A stretch of DNA of 64,000 bases from contig SMMW01000555.1 in NCBI GenBank assembly GCA_004794655.1, positions 4,869,001 to 4,933,000 of the forward strand, written 5' to 3'. The position numbers and the translations under genes were made by a program. This stretch comes from Marisa cornuarietis (lineage: Eukaryota > Mollusca > Gastropoda > Architaenioglossa > Ampullariidae). Shown piece by piece: positions 61,701-64,000 of this stretch; position 1 is the first letter of the stretch, and every line of letters begins with the position of its first letter. Below the pieces are notes generated by a model. That model searched no databases and was not told the DNA's origin. It saw nothing but the letters and a program-made list of their open reading frames with translations.

Positions 61701-63809
61701 TGTGGACAAAACACATTCTGATAATAAATGATCACACACAGCTGTATCAGAAGACACCAAACTATCGGCAAAAGGTCATGCAGCACTGAGCAACAAATGC
61801 ACAGATTTCAAACTCAGGTTCACAAGCATGCACACAATGTCAGCAGAAGAAAACCAAACAGGAAATGTTCACAACACTGTAAGACCTGGATTCTCAGTAA
61901 CTAGATATTATATACTGAATGAATCAATAATCTGACAAAGAGGACAACGCAGGAAATACAATGAAATTTAAGAGCAAATAGTATACTGTGCAAAAGCAGT
62001 GAATCATCAAACTTTTTTTTCTTCCAGTTAGGATGGTTAAGAAAACCTACAAATATTCGTGGTAAAGGACTGCAGCACTTAATGCAGCAAATGCTTTTTA
62101 AAATGATAATTCATCATTTAAAATGCCAAATTTCTAAAATTTCATACAACTATCTTCTGGTTTATGAACCCAAAGTGTTGTCTTCAAAATACACTAATTA
62201 TATCTCCCGCAAACTATGCAAGTTCCCTAACAAACTCTGCCAAAAGCAATCTTTTTCTTTTTCACAACCTCCCAAATAACTTCCAAAGCTGGTATGTTTG
62301 AAACTCTGTTATTTGCTCTATGGGCACAAAGTATGTATCAAACTACAGCAGCCATCTTTTACAGAATGAAAGAGATTGTCTAGCACTGCTACTATGCTGC
62401 ATGTTAGTAGCAATTCCTCAGATCAGACAGGCTCAAGATAACCACAGGCCGTAGCTCTGCCCAATGACAGCAGACACCATGTGTGCATGTGCCACTGTGT
62501 CCACTGTACGGGAAGGAGTGCCAACATCTCACACCAAACTGTGACCCTGACCCTAGTGCTGCATGCCTGTTGCCTTACTTTGAAATCCGCCATCACCTGG
62601 CTCTCATCGAACGATGACAGGGACACGCGTCGCTGTGATCCGGCATCGCTATCCTCCAGCTCATCCAGGTGCTCCTCCATGGTCTGGGGCATGAGCTGTA
62701 ACTCCTCACGGGATTTGAAGTCCAGAGCAAGCATGTACGGTGGAAAGAGAATGCCGAGGATCACCTACAGGTAAAGAAGAGACACCCATCAGCACACACT
62801 CTCAACTGCTTTGTGCTACAACCATGAGCAGCAGTCCACCTGCAGCTCAAACCTTGCCTCGCCCTTTCCATGGACGGCAGGTCCACATGAGGAAAGGGGA
62901 CAAATTGAGAGTGGATGATGGGTCTCACTGGTGCTACATTACTCAAAGAGTTCCTACATGTCATTAAACATGAGACATGGCATAAAAAGTTATTGCTGTT
63001 GCTGAATAAATCTCTATAGTTATGATAATACAAATATAATATAATACAAAGCATCAGATAATAATCATGCTGTAAAATAAAGTGGACAACTTCAGACAAT
63101 TACGATATAATTACGAAGTAGTTAGTCTATATAAAGAGAAACAGTTACTCACTGGACAGTGTGTGAGGGGAAGACAGGGTTGTGTGTGAACATGCGCTTT
63201 ATGAAAAATAGTTTAAATGCTGGGAAAGCAAAGGGATGGCTGAACATTTTAAATGGGGAAGCCAACAATTTAAATGCTTCCGACAAAAGGCAGCAAATGG
63301 AGCAGACATTATGTCATACCAAGCGCTGCCATGGAAGCAACACAAATACCACCAAACATCCCTCAGGTGACTTTGAGTTCCCACAGTTTAAAAAAAAAAA
63401 AAAACAAACAGAAAAAAACAGAAAAAGAAAAAAATAACAAACTGTACCAGACAGATAAGACGACAACACAGGAACAACACAGCTCATCAAAGCTCTCACA
63501 CTGCACCCACCAGTACACAGGATAAAATATAAAGGTCGCATTGTTTGCCACAGTGCCCTTGTTACACCACTGGCAAATACCTTAAGACTGGTGTTCTTGC
63601 GCATACGCATGCCGCCAATCCACAGGTCATTCAGAAGGACCTGGCAGGCTGTGTGGGCAATGAACTGCCGATGATTGGCAGCAACAGCCAGGCTGAGGTT
63701 AGTCTGCTCGCTGAACGTTTTGATTTCGTAAGTCAGTAGTTGTTGGCTGTAGTCATCATCAAGCTTGTAACAGTGTTCTAGCAACTCCAGGGCCAGAACC
63801 TGGAACTCA
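19583..63809 (-). CDS. Trpm: TRPM-family cation channel, C-terminal 1038 residues (13 exons, 5' end outside window)
   Basis: TRPM channels are tetrameric plasma-membrane cation channels; the TRPM1/3/6/7 branch passes Ca2+, Mg2+ and Zn2+ (family knowledge). Thirteen exons join in frame with GT/AG junctions. In order they give the pre-S1 region (LLNDLWIGGMRMRKN), S1 (VILGILFPPY), S2 (YEFYNAPITKFWLHT), S3 (WNLWDTLAIVLFAVG), S4 (VVLWNMRILEILSVNQYLGP), S5 (YYLIILFIVV), the pore (FYPYWMIYGELFAEEID), S6 (ALMCIYLLIANILGVNLLIA), the TRP helix (WMFQRYQLI), the RPILPPPLIIL motif, LFLSREDTEKLHDFEEEC, a coiled coil and a Ser/Pro-rich tail with HSKRPVREEYLR. The selectivity-filter Glu of YGE is kept. The protein ends LPAV; there is no alpha-kinase, so it is not a TRPM6/7-type chanzyme. 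Assignment to a vertebrate paralogue is not possible by eye. Confidence 0.95.
20102..20121 (+). repeat. (GT)n microsatellite
   Basis: About ten uninterrupted GT units in the last TRPM intron. Confidence 0.9.
20573..20662 (-). CDS. Trpm: TRPM exon: charged helix (943-972)
   Basis: A 90-base phase-0 exon encoding VKREELMEAEETERLKMEGL then IRSRLRQISQ. It is highly charged and helical. Because it is a multiple of three it could be spliced in or out; this is inference. Confidence 0.85.
20932..21783 (-). CDS. Trpm: TRPM exon: large Ser/Pro-rich C-terminal region (659-942)
   Basis: An 852-base phase-0 exon. It starts DVMYSQPSPLLVHSKRPVRE, close to the HSKRPVR(D/E)EY motif of TRPM C-termini. It then runs through RSRSLLSPSVRF and a Pro/Ser/Thr-rich part, and includes SEYSTITDNIDVSCF, similar to the EY(S/T)SITD motif of other TRPMs. 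Confidence 0.92.
22307..22670 (-). CDS. Trpm: TRPM exon: C-terminal coiled coil and variable linker (538-658)
   Basis: RVEAMTLRLEDLNTKE with SLQTVDYRLMRLEEI is the tetramerising coiled coil. It is followed by a polyproline stretch (TTPPPPPPSIP) and a Ser/Gly-rich linker to GSTGDD|GTGAGT. Phase 0. Confidence 0.93.
22951..23083 (-). CDS. Trpm: TRPM exon: post-TRP linker (494-536)
   Basis: LFLSREDTEKLHDFEEECME followed by DFFREKEHKFQSSSEERVRV matches the TRPM3/TRPM7 segment between TRP helix and coiled coil. Donor AAAG|GTAAAT. Confidence 0.94.
23865..24055 (-). CDS. Trpm: TRPM exon: TRP helix (430-492)
   Basis: Encodes SREIWMFQRYQLIIEYEMRP then ILPPPLIILTHLYLAF and a basic run CRRRCKGKRD. The donor is CTCA|GTGAGT, chosen because it gives GLKLFLS across the junction, a family-conserved string. 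Confidence 0.94.
24478..24595 (-). CDS. Trpm: TRPM exon: outer pore loop and S6 (391-428)
   Basis: A split Pro codon leads into CETETECSVYGAWVSPALMC and the S6 helix IYLLIANILGVNLLIARF. Two Cys five residues apart match the conserved disulfide pair of the TRPM outer loop, but the loop is short. Confidence 0.94.
25022..25199 (-). CDS. Trpm: TRPM exon: S5 and pore (331-389)
   Basis: S5 is MAYYLIILFIVVTSYGVVRQ; the pore helix and filter are FYPYWMIYGELFAEEID. The filter Gly-Glu matches divalent-permeable TRPMs. Ends in phase 1. Confidence 0.96.
25512..25760 (-). CDS. Trpm: TRPM exon: S3, S4 and S4-S5 linker (248-330)
   Basis: Encodes IIASEPTKVS, S3 (WNLWDTLAIVLFAVGVVLRC) and S4 (DVVLWNMRILEILSVNQYLG) to KIIAKL. 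Only one Arg is left in S4, as usual for weakly voltage-dependent TRPMs. Phase 0; donor CTG|GTGAGA. Confidence 0.95.
26468..26660 (+). mobile_element. degraded tRNA-derived SINE with CAACC-type tail
   Basis: A tRNA-like head (GTGTATGGTAGCATCGTGCT) with a box-B-like GATTCGGATCTTGTC is followed by GACCTGTTTATTG. The copy ends AAATAAACCAACCACC, the same tail type as the copies at 36856-37078 and 50351-50542. Confidence 0.5.
27799..27818 (+). repeat. (CA)n microsatellite
   Basis: Ten CA units. Confidence 0.9.
28899..29077 (+). promoter_or_regulatory. candidate TATA promoter with spliced leader exon
   Basis: TGACAACGTCAC (28899-28910, CRE-like) lies 17 bp ahead of a TATAAA (28927-28932). A strong donor, CTGAG|GTGAGT, follows at 29077/29078. 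This could be the first, non-coding exon of a plus-strand transcript such as the nested GPCR about 24 kb downstream. No transcript evidence is available. Confidence 0.2.
31266..31432 (-). mobile_element. tRNA-derived SINE, family C
   Basis: It shares blocks such as CCTGTAAACAGATGCCACAT (plus-strand view, about 31335-31354) and AGAGAAAGAACAGC in the same order with the copies at 43565-43745 and 61028-61206. The tRNA-like head is on the minus strand and decayed here. Confidence 0.7.
31463..31507 (-). mobile_element. truncated family C SINE 3' end
   Basis: GGTGGTGTTTAACGCCGTGC with CCACCAACGAAGGCTATTAT matches only the 3'-terminal part of the family (compare 43574-43613). It is a 5'-truncated copy beside a fuller one. 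Confidence 0.5.
32640..32910. repeat. degenerate tandem array, period about 33-39 bp
   Basis: Units of the form AAAGCRCAAGGCA...GTCYTCGGC recur: AAAATGCACGGCAATGAAAG, AAAGCGCAAGGCACGA, AAAGCACATGGCCATTGAAT, AAAGCAAGGCAATGAAAG and AAACGCATGACAAGGCAAGG. Unit length drifts, so this is an old array. Both strands have frames of about 100 codons purely because the repeat lacks stops. Confidence 0.6.
33455..33479 (+). repeat. 25-bp poly(A) tract
   Basis: An uninterrupted A run. It could be the tail of an old retrocopy, but I find no recognisable body upstream. Confidence 0.9.
36225..36449 (+). other. CCAAT/YY1 promoter-like block and 33-codon acidic ORF
   Basis: CCAATCAG near 36249 and GCCATTTTG (YY1-like) near 36298 precede ATG at 36348. 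The frame MSGSSNSFPEDDFAGDREES ends after 33 codons at TGA (36447-36449). An acidic Ser/Asp-rich start like this is common at the N-terminus of transposon-encoded proteins in invertebrates (general impression), so this may be the 5' end of a gutted element. Not recognised by family. Confidence 0.3.
36856..37078 (+). mobile_element. full-length tRNA-derived SINE with (CAAC)n tail, family A
   Basis: The head GGTCCCATAGTGTAGTGGTT has an A box and GGGTTTAGATCTCGTCTCGG a B box. The body carries the CCAGGTACTCCGGTTTCCTC core, and the copy ends in six CAAC units (37051-37078). It matches the minus-strand copy at 50351-50542 through head, core and tail. Confidence 0.85.
38215..38355. promoter_or_regulatory. 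CpG-type regulatory cluster with two perfect CREs
   Basis: Two palindromic TGACGTCA sites lie at 38284-38291 and 38313-38320. Around them are CACGTG at 38254-38259, an ETS-like TTCCGG at 38223-38228 and an NRF1-like TATGCGCCTGCGCC at 38337-38350. All are within 130 bp and locally GC-rich inside an AT-rich intron. This is typical of a housekeeping- or CREB-type promoter. The nearest gene on either strand is distant, so its target is unknown. Confidence 0.4.
39057..39215 (+). mobile_element. tRNA-derived SINE, family C (plus strand)
   Basis: A degraded A-box part (GAGCCACGCAAGTGCTTGTC) is followed by box B GGGTTCAGATCTCGTCTTGG. The body TTTTTCTCTGCATAAGGCAT and ATTTACAGAACTGGCTGC matches the reverse complements of 43565-43745 and 44805-45003. 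Confidence 0.6.
40380..40585 (-). mobile_element. tRNA-derived SINE, family E
   Basis: On the minus strand the head TGGCTCGTGCGCTGGACTTT followed by AGAAGGTCATTGGTTCGATGCC closely resembles a tRNA A box, anticodon region and B box. Extra sequence with SINE character follows to an A-rich end near 40330. A true tRNA is unlikely because no acceptor-stem pairing is visible. Confidence 0.45.
43565..43745 (-). mobile_element. tRNA-derived SINE, family C, well preserved
   Basis: On the minus strand it starts GGCCGACGGCGCAACGGTTA, has box B GGGTTCAGCTCTCGTCTCGG and the body CTTTCTCTGCATGTGGCATC. It ends GGCGTAAACCACCAATTCC. It is about 80 percent similar by eye to 61028-61206. Confidence 0.8.
44805..45003 (-). 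mobile_element. tRNA-derived SINE with CAACC tail
   Basis: On the minus strand the head GGGGTAGAGTGGCGCAGCAG and the body ATTTCTCCTTGTATGAGGCA resemble family C. The copy ends GAACCAACCAACCACC, the family A tail, and so may link the two families. Confidence 0.65.
45412..45723 (-). mobile_element. tRNA-derived SINE, family D
   Basis: On the minus strand it has a box-B-like GAGGGTTCGAAACATG. The body GGGCTGGGTTCCGCCTTCCA and TGCCATGCCC matches 18374-18606 and 48638-48882. It ends CCCTAACCTTT. Confidence 0.6.
46690..46730 (+). promoter_or_regulatory. YY1-type site with adjacent CRE-like site
   Basis: GGCCGCCATGTTG at 46699-46711 is a full YY1 consensus, and TGACGTC lies at 46722-46728. In animals such sites cluster at TSSs. 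An ATG inside the YY1 site opens a 42-codon frame of unclear meaning. Confidence 0.3.
48638..48882 (-). mobile_element. tRNA-derived SINE, family D, best copy
   Basis: On the minus strand the head AGCGGATAGCCGAGTGGTTA with GAGCGCTGG is a near-perfect tRNA A-box region, followed by the box-B-like GGTCCGATACCCG. The body TGGGCACCGCCTTCACATAA is followed by a CTACCTTTACCTT tail. Confidence 0.8.
50025..50216 (+). mobile_element. decayed non-LTR retrotransposon (LINE) ORF2 C-terminal fragment
   Basis: The plus strand reads PLRFLNWLPIRSCIQYKLSV, then a stop. In a shifted frame it continues FAGSYPDYFSEL and YALRLMT. The LxWLPIxxRIxYK and PxYLSEL motifs are the typical end of CR1/Jockey-type LINE reverse transcriptases. 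It is broken by one stop and one frameshift. Confidence 0.7.
50351..50542 (-). mobile_element. full-length tRNA-derived SINE, family A
   Basis: On the minus strand it starts GGGTACCCAATAGTGTAGTG, has box B CAGGGCTCAGATTTCGTC and the core TTCTCCGGGTATTCCGGTTT. It ends CAACCAACC. It is the second good copy of the family at 36856-37078. Confidence 0.85.
52895..53310 (+). CDS. GPCR exon 1 (extracellular N-terminus and TM1)
   Basis: Codes residues 1-138 and two bases of R139. The ATG at 52895 gives an N-terminus with two sequons but no clear signal peptide. TM1 is about residues 100-128. The donor GCAG|GTAAAG follows ...MRRTSAC, the usual end of TM1/ICL1. Confidence 0.9.
52895..54861 (+). CDS. 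rhodopsin-class (class A) GPCR, probable neuropeptide-type receptor, nested in the TRPM intron
   Basis: Two exons (52895-53310 and 53694-54861) join in frame to 527 codons plus stop. N-terminus (1-100) is extracellular with sequons at N34 and N43. TM1 carries GN120LLS; TM2 LAVAD148; TM3 starts after C177, with a partner Cys before EVFPWVH. The E/DRY motif is E201-R202-F203. TM6 is MLLGISFAWLLLTTPQTIY, without the CWxP motif. TM7 is VNHALNFFLY (439-447), with Phe for the NPxxY Pro. The third intracellular loop is long and has His-rich, Gln5 and Ser9 runs. The tail is basic. The NFxLYCxxGxxFRxEL ending is common in protostome peptide receptors; the ligand is unknown. The gene is antisense to its host. 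Confidence 0.92.
53311..53693 (+). other. GPCR intron
   Basis: A T-rich intron (T run near 53323-53340) between ICL1 and TM2, a common intron position in class A receptors. Confidence 0.85.
53694..54861 (+). CDS. GPCR exon 2 (TM2 to C-terminus)
   Basis: The acceptor TGTGCAG ends at 53693. The exon encodes YLACLAVADT onward. Its GC content is clearly above the surrounding intron. The stop is TGA at 54859-54861. An upstream in-frame ATG at 53623 is intronic. Confidence 0.93.
54862..57124. other. 3' flank of the GPCR within the TRPM intron
   Basis: AT-rich with an (AT)n run at about 55075-55094. AATAAA hexamers at about 55189 and 55332 could end the GPCR transcript. No other gene is visible. 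Confidence 0.5.
57125..57253 (-). CDS. Trpm: TRPM exon: S2 end and S2-S3 linker (205-247)
   Basis: LGYLAFLCIFMYTVLA continues S2; PQWQELYVMAYISTLAVEKI matches the family's QEWIVxxYIxxxAxEKIR helix. Phase 0 on both sides. The next exon is 31.4 kb away. Confidence 0.93.
57290..57425. repeat. imperfect direct repeat of about 61 bp
   Basis: The block ACAGATTATAACATTTGCCT occurs twice about 61 bp apart (near 57303 and 57364), with similar flanks including GTGTTATGA(T/C)TTCA. It is intronic and short. Confidence 0.6.
57727..57924 (-). CDS. Trpm: TRPM exon: S1-S2 loop and start of S2 (139-204)
   Basis: Encodes DLMAEEASENS through a basic run (LPLKRKKSQLRASKK) to LYEFYNAPITKFWLHT. FYNAPITKFW is near-identical across TRPMs. 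Phase 0; donor ACG|GTCAGT. Confidence 0.93.
57925..62578 (-). other. TRPM intron (4.65 kb) with one SINE
   Basis: AT-rich. Contains the SINE at 61028-61206 and no further exon that I can support, although an alternative exon for the variable S1-S2 loop could be missed. Confidence 0.6.
61028..61206 (-). mobile_element. tRNA-derived SINE, family C
   Basis: On the minus strand it starts GTGGTGCAGCGGTTAGCGCC, contains CTGTCCTGGGTTCAGCTC (box B) and CTTTCTCTCCATGTGGCATC, and ends AAAACACTAATCCCCC. It lies in the S1/S2 intron of TRPM. Confidence 0.8.
62579..62764 (-). CDS. Trpm: TRPM exon: S1 and acidic S1-S2 loop (77-138)
   Basis: VILGILFPPYMLALDFK is the S1 signature after RKN. It is followed by an acidic, Ser-rich loop (EEHLDELEDSDAGSQRR). 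Phase 0 on both sides; acceptor CTGTAG, donor AAA|GTAAGG. Confidence 0.92.
62765..63580 (-). other. TRPM intron between the pre-S1 and S1 exons
   Basis: Nothing recognisable apart from A-rich simple sequence at about 63390-63440. Confidence 0.7.
63581..63809 (-). CDS. Trpm: TRPM exon: pre-S1 (residues 1-76 of the window part)
   Basis: Encodes EFQVLALELLEHCYK through LTYEIKTFSEQTNLSLAVAA to RMRKNTSLK, the family's conserved segment ahead of S1. It enters in phase 2 (one base completes the first codon) and ends phase 0 at AAG|GTATTT. An acceptor at TTCCAG a few codons in is a less likely alternative. Confidence 0.92.
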
Positions 63810-64000
63810 CTGTAATCATAATCACCTGCTCATGCTTTGTAACCACTACCAGAGTGTCATGCTATCACAATAGTAACCACCAACTTTTCAAGCTTGTCAC
63901 TACTGGTGTAACAATAAATTTACCTAATCTGTTAACTCTAACACTTATTATATTCTTCATTCTGATCTCTAGGTATTTCTGCTATAATTTAATGCCACTC

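Overview
The window is animal nuclear DNA: genes are split by canonical GT/AG introns, intergenic DNA is AT-rich, and the non-coding part is full of tRNA-derived SINEs. The gene set, the SINE style and the nested peptide-type GPCR suggest a lophotrochozoan, most likely a mollusc (inference; no species marker is visible).

Layout. (1) 237-2620, minus strand: the first three coding exons of MRG15/MORF4L1, a chromodomain protein; the rest lies outside the window. (2) 2621-3563: a short divergent spacer that looks like a shared promoter. (3) 3564-11298, plus strand: a four-exon gene for a 1062-residue protein with an intact YqaJ/lambda-exonuclease-type nuclease domain and a very long disordered tail. 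(4) 11299-19582: the convergent 3' flanks of genes 3 and 5, with one MITE and one SINE. (5) 19583-63809, minus strand: the last 13 coding exons (1038 residues) of a TRPM-family cation channel, from the pre-S1 region through S1-S6, pore, TRP helix, coiled coil and C-terminus. It has no alpha-kinase. (6) Inside its 31.4-kb intron (25761-57124) sits a complete two-exon rhodopsin-class GPCR (527 residues) on the opposite strand, 52895-54861. The same intron holds several SINE families, a LINE remnant, a candidate TTAA-flanked DNA transposon and a few CpG-type regulatory clusters.

All exon junctions of the four genes were joined by hand. Reading frames stay open across every junction and the joined proteins match family motifs on both sides of the joins. 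The most unusual item is the YqaJ nuclease gene: a phage/virus-type exonuclease fold in an ordinary intron-bearing animal locus, head to head with a chromatin gene and fused to roughly 850 residues I do not recognise. I see no CRISPR, operon, origin or true tRNA/rRNA gene.
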